From: Emcibacter sp048269205
GTDB taxonomy: Bacteria; Pseudomonadota; Alphaproteobacteria; Sphingomonadales; Emcibacteraceae
Assembly (NCBI RefSeq): GCF_048269205.1
Contig: NZ_JBLXJC010000001.1
Span: 1,178,001 to 1,242,000, forward strand
Length of the DNA: 64,000 bases
Direction of reading: 5' to 3'
The notes under the pieces: model-generated
The model's input: only the letters and a program-made list of their open reading frames with translations
What the model was told of the DNA's origin: nothing
The model's database searches: none
Position numbers and translations under genes: made by a program
In this document: piece by piece, positions 25,656-33,601 of the stretch
Numbering within the stretch: the stretch's first letter is position 1
Layout of the letters: each line of letters opens with the position of its first letter

Positions 25656-26666
25656 ATGATTAATGAAGACCATAAAAAAAATAACCGGCAGATCGCAGTC
25701 TGGCTGTTTTCTGTTTGTGCCCTGATCTTCCTGATGATTGTTGTGGGGGGAATCACGCGCCTCACCGAAAGCGGTCTCAGTATGGTGAACTGGCATCCCA
25801 TTCACGGGGTGGTGCCGCCGCTGAACGAGATGCAATGGCAGGAAGAGTTCGAGGCCTATAAACAGTATCCCGAATACCTGAAGGTCAACAGCGGGATGAC
25901 GCTTGACGAATTCAAGGGCATTTTCTTCTGGGAATATTCACATCGCATTCTTGGCCGCCTGATCGGGCTCGCCTTTTTCATCCCCTTCATGGTCTTCCTG
26001 TTGCGGGGGCGGGTGGAGACGGCGCTTAAACCCAAATTGTGGGTCATGTTCATTCTCGGCGGCTTGCAGGGGCTTCTCGGCTGGTGGATGGTGAAAAGCG
26101 GTCTGGTGGATCAACCGGATGTCAGCCATTATCGCCTGACCGCCCATCTGGGTCTGGCGGTATTGATCTATCTTTACATATTCTGGGTCGCGCTTGATCT
26201 GGTCTCTCCGCGAAATGGCGAAACCAAGTTCACGCGGCCGGGAGCGGTTCTTGTTTGGCTTGTCTTTGGCCAGATCCTGCTCGGCGGGCTGGTGGCCGGG
26301 CTCAATGCCGGATTCATCTATACCGATTGGCCATTGATGGACGGGCAGATCATCCCCGAGGGGCTGTTTTATGAGAGTCCCTGGTATATGAATTTCTTTG
26401 AGAACCTGATGACGGTGCAGTTTGACCACCGGATCGGCGCCTATATCATTACGGTGCTGGCTGTCTGGTTGTTCTGGAAAAGCCGGGAATACCGGCCTGT
26501 GGCGGGCAGGCTGCTTCTCGCGGCGGTGCTGGCGCAGGTAACGCTTGGTATCCTGACGCTGGTTCATGTAGTGCCGATCCCGCTGGCGGCCCTTCACCAG
26601 GCAGGGGCTGTTGTGCTACTCTCTGCAAGTCTTTATTTCCTGCACCGGCTGAAACAGGAGAATTGA
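25656..26666 (+). CDS. ctaA: Heme A synthase (CtaA/COX15)
   Basis: A 336-residue inner-membrane enzyme that oxidises heme O to heme A for aa3-type cytochrome oxidase. Eight membrane helices are evident, with the type-2 motifs GGITRLTESGLSMVNWHP, WEYSHRILGRLIG, HLGLAVLIYL, QFDHRIGAYI and LAALHQAGAVVLL carrying the heme-ligand histidines. The ATG at 25656 is chosen because AAAGGG lies six bases before it; ATG 25650 and TTG 25638 are in frame but poorly placed. cutA begins just after the stop. Confidence 0.95.
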   Translation: MINEDHKKNNRQIAVWLFSVCALIFLMIVVGGITRLTESGLSMVNWHPIHGVVPPLNEMQWQEEFEAYKQYPEYLKVNSGMTLDEFKGIFFWEYSHRILGRLIGLAFFIPFMVFLLRGRVETALKPKLWVMFILGGLQGLLGWWMVKSGLVDQPDVSHYRLTAHLGLAVLIYLYIFWVALDLVSPRNGETKFTRPGAVLVWLVFGQILLGGLVAGLNAGFIYTDWPLMDGQIIPEGLFYESPWYMNFFENLMTVQFDHRIGAYIITVLAVWLFWKSREYRPVAGRLLLAAVLAQVTLGILTLVHVVPIPLAALHQAGAVVLLSASLYFLHRLKQEN

Positions 26667-26667
26667 A

Positions 26668-26991
26668 ATTTCTGACTACTGTACGCTGTATGTTACTTGC
26701 AAAGACCGGGAAGAGGCTCTTGAGCTTTCCCGGGCCCTTGTTGAGGAGAAGCTCGCAGCCTGCGCCAATATCTTTGACGGCATGACATCGGTCTATGTCT
26801 GGGAAGGAAAAACCTGCGAAGATGCAGAGGTAGTGGTGTTGCTCAAGACCCTGGATGATAAGCGGGAGCGGGCCATTGCCCGCATCATTGAGCTTCATTC
26901 CTATGACGTGCCCTGCGTCACCGTCTGGCCTATTGAAGGAGGCAACCCGGCCTATTTGAAATGGGTGACGGACAGCCTGGGCAGCGCATAA
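26668..26991 (+). CDS. cutA: Divalent cation tolerance protein CutA, probable ATT start codon
   Basis: A 107-residue trimeric CutA protein. The frame clearly reads SDYCTLYVTCKDREEALELS, then KLAACANIFDGMTSVYVWEGK and the ending GNPAYLKWVTDSL, all family-typical and full length. No ATG, GTG or TTG begins this frame; the first ATG is at residue 39, inside the domain. ATT at 26668 lies seven bases after AGGAG (26656-26660) and gives the normal N-terminus; CTG 26686 is the only near alternative. It starts 1 bp after the ctaA stop, so coupled translation is likely. Confidence 0.85.
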   Translation: MSDYCTLYVTCKDREEALELSRALVEEKLAACANIFDGMTSVYVWEGKTCEDAEVVVLLKTLDDKRERAIARIIELHSYDVPCVTVWPIEGGNPAYLKWVTDSLGSA

Positions 26992-27020
26992 AAAAGAACC
27001 GGCGAATTTCTTCACCGGTT
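26990..27020 (-). terminator. Terminator of the minus-strand metY gene
   Basis: On the minus strand, GAACCGG and CCGGTTC pair around a 12-base loop and are followed by six T. It is placed between the convergent cutA and metY genes and may serve both. Confidence 0.7.
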
Positions 27021-27044
27021 CCTGCAATTCTGATTATATCCTGT

Positions 27045-28331
27045 TTAGCTGTTCAGGGCCTGATCCAGATCGGCCTTGATGTCCTCCACGTCCTCGATGC
27101 CGATGGACAGGCGCACAACATCCGGTCCGGCGCCGGCCTTGACCTGTTCCGCTTCCTCAAGCTGCCGATGGGTGGTGGAAGAGGGATGGATGATCAGGCT
27201 CCGGGTGTCGCCGATGTTGGCCAGGTGTTTGAACAGCTTCACATTACGCACCACACTGACACCGGCTTCATAGCCGCCCTTGACGCCGAAGGTCATGACA
27301 GCGCCTGCGCCCTTCGGCATATATTTTTGCTTCAGGTCATAATAGGGGCTGTCTTCCAGTCCCGCATAGGACACCCATTCCACCTTGTCATGGGCTTTCA
27401 GGAATTTGGCCACTTCGAGGGCGTTGTCCGCATGCCGCTGCATACGCAGTGGCAGGGTCTCGATTCCGTTCATGATCAAAAAGGCGTTCATGGGGGACAG
27501 AGCCGGGCCCAGATCGCGCAGCCCCACGGCCCGGCAGGCGATGGCAAAGGCGATGTTGCCCATGGCTTCCCCGAATGCGTCGCCGAAGACCATGCCGTGA
27601 TAGGAGGCGTTGGGTTCGGACAGAGTGGAATATTTACCGCTTTTCATCCAGTCGAATTTCCCGGAGTCGACGATCACCCCGCCGATGCTGTTGCCCTGAC
27701 CGCCCAGGAACTTGGTCAGGCTGTGCACCACAATGTCGGCGCCGTGCTCGATCGGGCGGCAGAGGTAGGGGGTGGCCAATGTATTATCCACCACCAGCAC
27801 AATGCCGGCCTCATGGGCCACATCGGCGATAGCGGCGATGTCGGTAACGACACCGCCCGGGTTGGCCAGGCTTTCGATAAAGATGGCTTTGGTATTGGGC
27901 GTAATGGCCGCTTTCATTTTCGCCGGATCGGGATCAACGAAGTTTGCGCCCCAGCCGAATTTCTTGAAACTCTGGCCCAGCTGGGTCATGGAGCCGCCAT
28001 AAAGTTTTGTCGAAGCAAGGATTTCGTCGCCCGGTTCCATCAGGGTATGGAAAGTGATCAGCTGTGCGGCATGGCCGGAGGCAACGGCGAGAGCGGCAGG
28101 TGCACCTTCCAGGGCGGCCATGCGGCCTTCAAGAACGCCTACGGTCGGGTTGGTCAGGCGGCTGTAGATATTGCCGAATTCCTGCAGGTTGAACAGGGCG
28201 GCAGCCTGTTCAGGGCTTTCAAATTCAAAGGAGGCCGTCTGGTAAATGGGGGTGACAGCAGCGCCTGTGGTCGGGTCTGACTGGGCGCCGGCATGGATGG
28301 CAAGTGTCGAAAACTTGTGCGAGTCTGACAT
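27045..28331 (-). CDS. metY: O-acetylhomoserine aminocarboxypropyltransferase (sulfhydrylase)
   Basis: A 428-residue Cys/Met-metabolism PLP enzyme. Typical segments are TLAIHAGAQSDPTTGAAVTPIYQTASF, the PLP lysine in VHSLTKFLGGQGNSIGG and the ending VVRLSIGIEDVEDIKADL. The length and the N-terminus favour MetY (homocysteine from O-acetylhomoserine and sulfide) over cystathionine synthases. The ATG at 28331 has GAGGAAC upstream; an upstream ATG (28391) is less likely. No SAM riboswitch is visible upstream, but two palindromes are. Confidence 0.93.
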   Translation of the reverse strand: MSDSHKFSTLAIHAGAQSDPTTGAAVTPIYQTASFEFESPEQAAALFNLQEFGNIYSRLTNPTVGVLEGRMAALEGAPAALAVASGHAAQLITFHTLMEPGDEILASTKLYGGSMTQLGQSFKKFGWGANFVDPDPAKMKAAITPNTKAIFIESLANPGGVVTDIAAIADVAHEAGIVLVVDNTLATPYLCRPIEHGADIVVHSLTKFLGGQGNSIGGVIVDSGKFDWMKSGKYSTLSEPNASYHGMVFGDAFGEAMGNIAFAIACRAVGLRDLGPALSPMNAFLIMNGIETLPLRMQRHADNALEVAKFLKAHDKVEWVSYAGLEDSPYYDLKQKYMPKGAGAVMTFGVKGGYEAGVSVVRNVKLFKHLANIGDTRSLIIHPSSTTHRQLEEAEQVKAGAGPDVVRLSIGIEDVEDIKADLDQALNS

Positions 28332-28406
28332 GGTTTTGTTCCTCAATTCAAATATGTGGCTTTTTGATTTGTTTTTTGTTTGTAAAATCAAGGGGGTTAT
28401 CTATGA

Positions 28407-28420
28407 GGTATTATAATACC
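28407..28420. promoter_or_regulatory. 14-bp perfect palindrome in the metY promoter
   Basis: GGTATTATAATACC is a perfect dyad containing the likely minus-strand -10 hexamer TATAAT, 76-89 bp upstream of the metY ATG. A repressor bound here would block transcription. Confidence 0.5.
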
Positions 28421-28425
28421 ATAAT

Positions 28426-28439
28426 TTCAAGTCCTTGAA
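28426..28439. promoter_or_regulatory. Second palindrome in the metY promoter
   Basis: TTCAAG-TC-CTTGAA lies 5 bp from the first dyad, over the expected -35 region of metY. Confidence 0.4.
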
Positions 28440-28458
28440 TTTTAAAGGAAATATATCA

Positions 28459-28488
28459 TTGACATTTATTTTGTAAATGGCATATTGC
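28459..28488 (+). promoter_or_regulatory. Putative promoter of rplM-rpsI
   Basis: TTGACA (28459-28464) and TATTGC (28483-28488) with an 18-base spacer, about 130 bases before rplM. This leaves a leader of roughly 120 bases. Confidence 0.5.
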
Positions 28489-28557
28489 GCGCCATTGCTA
28501 TTTATCGAGTCCCGGTCTGATCCGGAGGCCCGGAAAATAACACCGGAACACCAAAAA

Positions 28558-28595
28558 GCCGGCCAGCTTTCTGAATATTTCAGAGGCTGGTTGGC
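28558..28595 (+). promoter_or_regulatory. Stem-loop in the rplM leader
   Basis: The arm from 28558 (GCC, CCAGC, TCTGAA) pairs with TTCAGA, GCTGG and GGC ending at 28595, with small internal bulges. It ends about ten bases before the rplM ribosome binding site. Ribosomal protein operons are often autoregulated by such leaders; here that is inference. Confidence 0.4.
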
Positions 28596-28615
28596 TTAAG
28601 TCAAGGAAAACGAAG

Positions 28616-29080
28616 ATGAAAACCTTTTCTGCTACACCGGCAGACATTGAAAAGAAATGGTATGTGATTGACGCCGAGGGCGTTGTCCTGGGCCGTCTGG
28701 CCTCCATTGTCGCCAATCGTCTGCGCGGTAAACACAAGCCGTCCTTCACACCGCATATGGATGACGGTGACAACATCATTATTATCAATGCCGAGAAAGT
28801 TAAACTGACCGGTAAGAAAATGGATGACAAAATTCATTACTGGCACACCGGTTACCCGGGTGGCATCAAAAGCCGCAACGCCAAGCAGATCCTGGAAGGC
28901 GAGCATCCCGAGCGTCTGATCACCAAGGCTGTACAGCGCATGATCCCGAGCGGCCCGCTTGGCCGTCAGCAGATGCGCAACCTGCGCGTTTATGCCGGTA
29001 CCGAACATCCCCATACCGCCCAGAACCCGGAAGTTCTGGATGTTGCCGGTATGAATGACAAGAACACAAGGAGCCGCTAA
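28616..29080 (+). CDS. rplM: 50S ribosomal protein L13
   Basis: A 154-residue L13 with KWYVIDAEGVVLGRLASIVANRLRGK, GDNIIIINAEKVKLTGKK and AVQRMIPSGPLGRQQMRNLRVYAG. The AAGGAAAA site and ATG are well placed. It forms an operon with rpsI, which starts 2 bp after its stop. Confidence 0.98.
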   Translation: MKTFSATPADIEKKWYVIDAEGVVLGRLASIVANRLRGKHKPSFTPHMDDGDNIIIINAEKVKLTGKKMDDKIHYWHTGYPGGIKSRNAKQILEGEHPERLITKAVQRMIPSGPLGRQQMRNLRVYAGTEHPHTAQNPEVLDVAGMNDKNTRSR

Positions 29081-29082
29081 TC

Positions 29083-29574
29083 ATGGCTGAAGAAAAGAAA
29101 ACTCTTGAAGACCTGAAAGAGATCACCTCTGAAGCCACCGTTGCGGTTGCTGCCGAGGAAGTTGCAGTCGAGCCGAAACTGGATGCCCAGGGTCGCGCCT
29201 ATGCAACCGGTAAACGTAAAGACGCGGTAGCCCGTGTCTGGATCAAGCCGGGTTCAGGTAAAATCACTGTCAATGGCCGTGACCAGCTGGTTTATTTTGC
29301 CCGCCCGACACAGCGCCTGATCGTGAACCAGCCGTTTGAAGTAGCTGGCCGCAAGGATCAGTTCGATGTGGACTGCACCGTAAAAGGTGGCGGTCTGTCC
29401 GGTCAGGCCGGTGCCGTACGTCACGGTATCAGCAAGGCTCTGACATATTACGAGCCGGGTCTGCGTCCGGTCCTGAAAGCCAACGGCTTCCTGACCCGTG
29501 ATGCCCGTGTCGTAGAACGTAAGAAATACGGTAAGGCAAAAGCCCGCCGGAGCTTCCAGTTCTCCAAACGTTAA
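29083..29574 (+). CDS. rpsI: 30S ribosomal protein S9
   Basis: A 163-residue S9. An N-terminal extension of about 35 acidic residues precedes the conserved domain (ATGKRKDAVARVWIKPGSGKITVNGR ... RDARVVERKKYGKAKARRSFQFSKR), as in many Alphaproteobacteria. The basic C-terminal tail reaches the P site of the ribosome. A terminator follows. Confidence 0.98.
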   Translation: MAEEKKTLEDLKEITSEATVAVAAEEVAVEPKLDAQGRAYATGKRKDAVARVWIKPGSGKITVNGRDQLVYFARPTQRLIVNQPFEVAGRKDQFDVDCTVKGGGLSGQAGAVRHGISKALTYYEPGLRPVLKANGFLTRDARVVERKKYGKAKARRSFQFSKR

Positions 29575-29602
29575 TACTGTTTCAGACGACAGCAGATGTT
29601 TT

Positions 29603-29626
29603 AAAGCCGCCTTCGGGCGGCTTTTT
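29603..29626 (+). terminator. Terminator of rplM-rpsI
   Basis: AAAGCCGCC and GGCGGCTTT with a TTCG tetraloop and T run, about 30 bases after rpsI. Confidence 0.9.
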
Positions 29627-29638
29627 GTATTTGGGCAG

Positions 29639-29654
29639 TTAGGGAATTGTTAAT
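29639..29654 (+). promoter_or_regulatory. CtrA-like box upstream of the first GGDEF/EAL-like paralogue
   Basis: TTAGGGAATTGTTAAT fits TTAR-N7-TTAAY, close to the CtrA consensus TTAA-N7-TTAAC. It ends 78 bp before the start codon. The same pattern precedes the other two paralogues at nearly the same distance. Confidence 0.55.
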
Positions 29655-29732
29655 CACCGGCATCATATTTTGGGTCTGCTAGGCTTTAGGTAATTCAATC
29701 GAGCTTCGATTCCCAGGGGGTGTCGACGGATC

Positions 29733-31073
29733 ATGCTGGAAAAACTTATTCAAAAGCTTCTGTATGATGTTGATGAGGCCGGTGAGGCCAAGCCGGAAGA
29801 GCGTACTTTCGGTCTCAGAAGCCGGCCGACCCCATCAACTGAGCAAAAGCTGATCAAATTGCTTTCCGAGAGTCCCATGGTGAATACGGGGCGTATTCAG
29901 CTATTGGGGCTGCAGGAACTGAAGGAAAAACTTGGCGACCACTGGCCGGGTGTCCGGGAGTCAGTTCTGATCGGACTTGAGCAGATCGTCCGCAAGAGAA
30001 TAAGCGACGAGGATGTTTTCTTTTCCAGAAGTGAAGAGGAGCATCTTGTTGTGTTTGCTCATCTTGGAGAAGATGAAGCAAGACTGGTATGCGCGAAAAT
30101 CCTTCAGGAATTGTCAATCAAGTTTCTGGGACAGGTCGAAACCAGGGAAATAGTCGTTCGTACAGCGGTTGGCCAGTTCGATGGAAATCTCACCTTTCAG
30201 GAAGATACCCTTCATAGCGTATTGTCGAGCGCCAGCGTGCAGAATAAGGACATAGCCTCAGGTAATGGGCAGGACAATGACGGGAGCAGTTCACGGAACG
30301 CCGGTAATATACTGAGTTTTCTGTCGGGAGAAAAAGAACGCATCAGGAAAAAGTTCAAGGCCACCTACATCCCGGTCTGGGACAGGAAACACGAAGTTTT
30401 GTCCACATATGCAGTCGATTGTCATATGAGAGGCGAGGTTGCCACCGGCGATTACTCCAGCCTTATCGGACGGCTCAAGAGCCGGGACAAGGTCTGTCTG
30501 GACCATATGCTTGCTGAGGAAGCCGGAAGCAAGCTTCTGGAATTCTATGGTAAAAAGTACAGGGCCGTATTCAGTCTTCCGGTCAGTTATGAAACAGTAT
30601 TTAATTCCCATCTCCTGGCAGCCTATGTTCAGAAATTAATGCATATTCCCAAGGAGCTGTCCCGTTACACGTCGATTACCCTGAAGGAATTTCCCGCCGG
30701 GACTCCCAGCGCCAAGATATTTTATATTTCGTCGTTGCTGCGACAGTACAGCCCGACCGTGATGCTGGAATTTTCTGGCAATCCACCCCCGCATCCCGAG
30801 TCTTATGGAGAATGCGGCTTGCAAGGTGTCATTCTGCAACTGAATTCAGAAAAAACGCAGGACGAGAACTACTGGACCTCGCTTTCGACGGCGGTGAGCC
30901 AGTTTCACAAGATACATCTCAGAACAATGCTGACAAAGGTGTCAGCGCCAGAGGAGATGCTTCTCGCCAATGAATGCGGCTTTGATTTCCTCTCCGGAGA
31001 TGCGGTAAAACGAAGTACAACAAAACCGGCACATATGCTCAGGATCAGTTGTCAGGAACTTCTCACCAAATAA
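29733..31073 (+). CDS. Degenerate GGDEF/EAL-like signalling protein, paralogue 1
   Basis: A 446-residue soluble protein. The N-terminal half resembles a GGDEF domain with a lost signature (VFFSRSEEEHLVVFAHLGEDEARLVCAKIL, about 87-116). The C-terminal half resembles an EAL domain (TYIPVWDRKHEVLSTYAVD at about 211; ANECGFDFLSGDAV near the end), with the catalytic EAL replaced by AVD. Neither c-di-GMP synthesis nor hydrolysis is expected; a binding or scaffolding role is possible. Domain assignment is by pattern and needs structural support. It begins an 8-kb signalling block between rpsI and argC. Confidence 0.65.
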   Translation: MLEKLIQKLLYDVDEAGEAKPEERTFGLRSRPTPSTEQKLIKLLSESPMVNTGRIQLLGLQELKEKLGDHWPGVRESVLIGLEQIVRKRISDEDVFFSRSEEEHLVVFAHLGEDEARLVCAKILQELSIKFLGQVETREIVVRTAVGQFDGNLTFQEDTLHSVLSSASVQNKDIASGNGQDNDGSSSRNAGNILSFLSGEKERIRKKFKATYIPVWDRKHEVLSTYAVDCHMRGEVATGDYSSLIGRLKSRDKVCLDHMLAEEAGSKLLEFYGKKYRAVFSLPVSYETVFNSHLLAAYVQKLMHIPKELSRYTSITLKEFPAGTPSAKIFYISSLLRQYSPTVMLEFSGNPPPHPESYGECGLQGVILQLNSEKTQDENYWTSLSTAVSQFHKIHLRTMLTKVSAPEEMLLANECGFDFLSGDAVKRSTTKPAHMLRISCQELLTK

Positions 31074-31150
31074 ACAGATCTCTCAAATTCCCGCCCATCG
31101 CAAGGGCTCACGACCACCCCCTCTACTTTATGACCTGTCCAGTAAATAGG

Positions 31151-31177
31151 GAAGTCGCCTTCGGGCGAGTTTTTTTG
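31151..31177 (+). terminator. Terminator after paralogue 1
   Basis: TCGCC-TTCG-GGCGA followed by GTTTTTTT. Short stem but a stable tetraloop. Confidence 0.65.
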
Positions 31178-31205
31178 TGAACTTATTGTCAGAGGAGAAA
31201 TAATA

Positions 31206-31221
31206 TTAGTAAATTATTAAT
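31206..31221 (+). promoter_or_regulatory. CtrA-like box upstream of paralogue 2
   Basis: TTAGTAAATTATTAAT, the same TTAG-N7-TTAAT pattern as at 29639 and 36197, ends 89 bp before the start of paralogue 2. Confidence 0.5.
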
Positions 31222-31310
31222 AAGAAAAATCTTAATATAAGTAAAGCAAGGATTGAGTTAGGTTTTCGGGGCCGGAGTTACCAAGGGCTTGCTAAAGTGA
31301 GTTTTAAGTA

Positions 31311-32681
31311 ATGATGGATAGTCTGATTACCAATCTTCTGTATGACGTTGATGGGTCTGCTTCAACGGTTGACGACAGCAAGAAAGAAACTGCCAAAGAA
31401 GGCGAATTTGACGAGAAAAGAGCCTTTCTGGAAAAGAAGCTCCGCAGAATCCTGACCGAAAGCTCGGCTGTCAGGACAGGGCAGGTGCAATTGCTCGGCC
31501 TGGGCCAGATCAAGAATATGGTCGGAGACAAGAAATGGCTCTCCGCACGCAAGAGTGTTCTATTCCTCCTTCAGCAGATTGTTGAAAAAAATATCAGCCG
31601 TGAAGATGTCTTCTTTTCCAGGAGTGATGATGAACACCTTATTGTGTTTGCCAAGCTGAAGGAAAATGAGGCACGTCTTGTCTGCGCCAGGATTCTTCAG
31701 GAGCTCACCCTCAAACTACTGGGGAATGTTGAGACCAAAGATATCATCGTGCGGACGGCAACAGGTCATCTGGACGGCGTGCTTGCCTTTAAAGAGGCCA
31801 CTCTGGAAGAAATTCTGAACTCTGTGCAGGATCTCAAGCCGGTCGAGGTACCCGACAAAGTTACAGGCCGGGACCCGTCCGAGAAAAGATCTGTAAACGG
31901 ACTGTCCAGTTACATCAACCGGCAAAAGGGCAGAGTTCGTGATCTTATCAATGTAACCTACCTTCCGATCTGGGACGCCCGGCACGATGTACTCTCGACC
32001 TATGCCGTCGACTTTAACCTGAAAAACAAGCCGTCTGCCGGTTCCTATGTCAATCTGATCGGAAAACTGAAGAGCCGCGACAAGGTTGTTTTTGACCATG
32101 TTCTCGCCGAAGACTGCGAGGAGATGCTAAGGGAATTCAGTGCCAATAAATTCAGGGCGCTTTTCAGCGTACCGGTCTGCTATGAGACAGTGTTTAATCC
32201 TGAACTCATGTCTGCCTATGTATCCGTGCTGCAACAGATACCCCCGGATCTGAGACGCTATATGATCATAACCCTGATGGAGTTTCCCGCAGGAATACCA
32301 GAATCCAAGTTTCGCTACATTACGTCCTGTCTCAGTAAGTTCAGTCAGATGATTGTTCTTTATTGTCCTGACTACATTCCGCAGGATCTGACACTTTACA
32401 AAGAATGCGGTGTCAGGGGAATCAGTATGAGTATTCCCGAAGGCAAGCGCAATGACCAACTCTACTGGAACAAACTGATCCTGATGGCTGACAAGTGTGA
32501 TCAGAATTCAATAAAGACGACTGTGATTAATGTTCACACCCCGAATGAACTGTTTCTGGCCCGCGAGGCCGGTTTTGATTTTATCGCCGGAGATTCCATC
32601 AGCAAACATACGGAAATCCCGGGCCACATGGTGAAAATAAACTGGAAGGAATTGCTGGCGGGAAAGCGTCCAAGCTTTTGA
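31311..32681 (+). CDS. Degenerate GGDEF/EAL-like signalling protein, paralogue 2
   Basis: A 456-residue close relative of the protein at 29733, matching it over the full length (for example VLSTYAVD, KLKSRDKVVFDH, VCYETVFNPEL, LMEFPAGIPESK). The degenerate GGDEF site reads SRSDDEHLIVF; the EAL site again reads AVD. The tandem position indicates duplication. The middle linker differs (residues about 165-210). It has its own CtrA-like box and a terminator upstream, so it is transcribed separately. The ATG at 31311 is followed in frame by ATG 31314; either may be used. Confidence 0.65.
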   Translation: MMDSLITNLLYDVDGSASTVDDSKKETAKEGEFDEKRAFLEKKLRRILTESSAVRTGQVQLLGLGQIKNMVGDKKWLSARKSVLFLLQQIVEKNISREDVFFSRSDDEHLIVFAKLKENEARLVCARILQELTLKLLGNVETKDIIVRTATGHLDGVLAFKEATLEEILNSVQDLKPVEVPDKVTGRDPSEKRSVNGLSSYINRQKGRVRDLINVTYLPIWDARHDVLSTYAVDFNLKNKPSAGSYVNLIGKLKSRDKVVFDHVLAEDCEEMLREFSANKFRALFSVPVCYETVFNPELMSAYVSVLQQIPPDLRRYMIITLMEFPAGIPESKFRYITSCLSKFSQMIVLYCPDYIPQDLTLYKECGVRGISMSIPEGKRNDQLYWNKLILMADKCDQNSIKTTVINVHTPNELFLAREAGFDFIAGDSISKHTEIPGHMVKINWKELLAGKRPSF

Positions 32682-33066
32682 CCTGTCAATCATCAATAAA
32701 TAGTCGAATATTATAAATTTAAAAAATATCACTAAAGAACACTATTTCTATCAAAACATGCAGAATCCCACCTAAAATAAATAAAAATTTTACCTATTTC
32801 CATTCATACAGGACTTCGCAATGTGAATTTCAAATGGCGGAGCCTGTTCATGTTTTGCATCTAACAAAAGGGAATATTTACAAGCATTTAGTATAATTAA
32901 ATGCTTATTAACCGTGTATTTATATAAGAAAAATGTAATATAAAACTGCGGTTCGGACTTGATGGTTGAAGTAGATGAATAAAGAAGCCAGAAGTTACGG
33001 ATCGGAAACACTGACAGATCAACGACGGTATAAACAGTGCCCGGAGCATATATTTAAGGAACTGTA
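32682..33066 (+). other. AT-rich 385-bp intergenic control region, no gene
   Basis: The region is strongly AT-rich and has stops in all frames apart from short chance ORFs. It contains a 9-bp inverted repeat (AAGCATTTA 32882-32890 / TAAATGCTT 32898-32906) overlapping a consensus CtrA box at 32897-32912. It is presumably the promoter region of the PAS/chemoreceptor pair. Confidence 0.6.
32897..32912 (+). promoter_or_regulatory. Consensus CtrA box upstream of the PAS/chemoreceptor pair
   Basis: TTAAATGCTTATTAAC matches TTAA-N7-TTAAC exactly, 154 bp before the PAS gene. CtrA commonly controls motility and chemotaxis genes in Alphaproteobacteria. Confidence 0.6.
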
Positions 33067-33597
33067 ATGGTTAAATTCAATATTGAACCTGTGAATGAAG
33101 AAAACACATTCGGACAAGACGAGATTATTGTATCGAAAACCGACCTTAAGGGACGTATCACCTATGTGAATGATACTTTCTGCAAGGTTGCGGAACTTGA
33201 CGAAAGAGACGTTCTCGGAGAACCGCATAGCATCATCAGGCATCCTGACATGCCGCGCTCCGTCTTTCAGCTGTTGTGGGAAACAATTCAGCACAAAAAA
33301 GAAATTTTTGCCTATGTGAAGAATATCTCCAGATCGGGAAAATACTACTGGGTGCTTGCCCATGTCACGCCGACGCTGGGCAAGGATGGAAATGTCATTG
33401 GCTATCATTCAAATCGGCGCAGCGTTTCAGCTAATGAAGTTAAAAAAGTTGACAGCCTGTACAAGGAAATCGCTGCGGTGGAACGCCAGCACGAAAACCG
33501 CAAGGAAGGCATGCTTGCCGGTTCAAAATTTCTGGTCGAAAAGGCCGTAAAAAATGCCACCTCTTATGATGAATTTATCTGGTCCGTAGGAGCCTAG
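33067..33597 (+). CDS. Stand-alone PAS-domain sensor (aerotaxis-receptor-like)
   Basis: A 176-residue soluble protein. The PAS domain (about 15-125) resembles that of Aer: IIVSKTDLKGRITYVNDTFCKVAELDERDVLGEPHSIIRHPDMPRSVFQLLWETI and a following SGKYYWVLAHVTPTL strand. In Aer this domain binds FAD. The C-terminal 50 residues are helical. There is no methyl-accepting domain; that is encoded by the next gene, which starts 4 bp after the stop. The pair looks like a split aerotaxis receptor. Confidence 0.85.
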   Translation: MVKFNIEPVNEENTFGQDEIIVSKTDLKGRITYVNDTFCKVAELDERDVLGEPHSIIRHPDMPRSVFQLLWETIQHKKEIFAYVKNISRSGKYYWVLAHVTPTLGKDGNVIGYHSNRRSVSANEVKKVDSLYKEIAAVERQHENRKEGMLAGSKFLVEKAVKNATSYDEFIWSVGA

Positions 33598-33601
33598 TAT
33601 C

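Noticed and set aside
26961..28280. Long plus-strand ORF of 439 codons opposite metY
   Set aside because: It is antisense to a clear PLP enzyme gene and its translation has no family features and is rich in His/Gln/Gly, typical of a shadow frame.
28332..28458. Possible SAM riboswitch upstream of metY
   Set aside because: No SAM-II-like pseudoknot segments or other riboswitch core could be recognised. Palindromic operators explain the region better.
32790..33011. Minus-strand ORF of 73 codons in the AT-rich gap before the PAS gene
   Set aside because: Low-complexity composition, no ribosome binding site, and overlap with the CtrA box. More likely a chance ORF.
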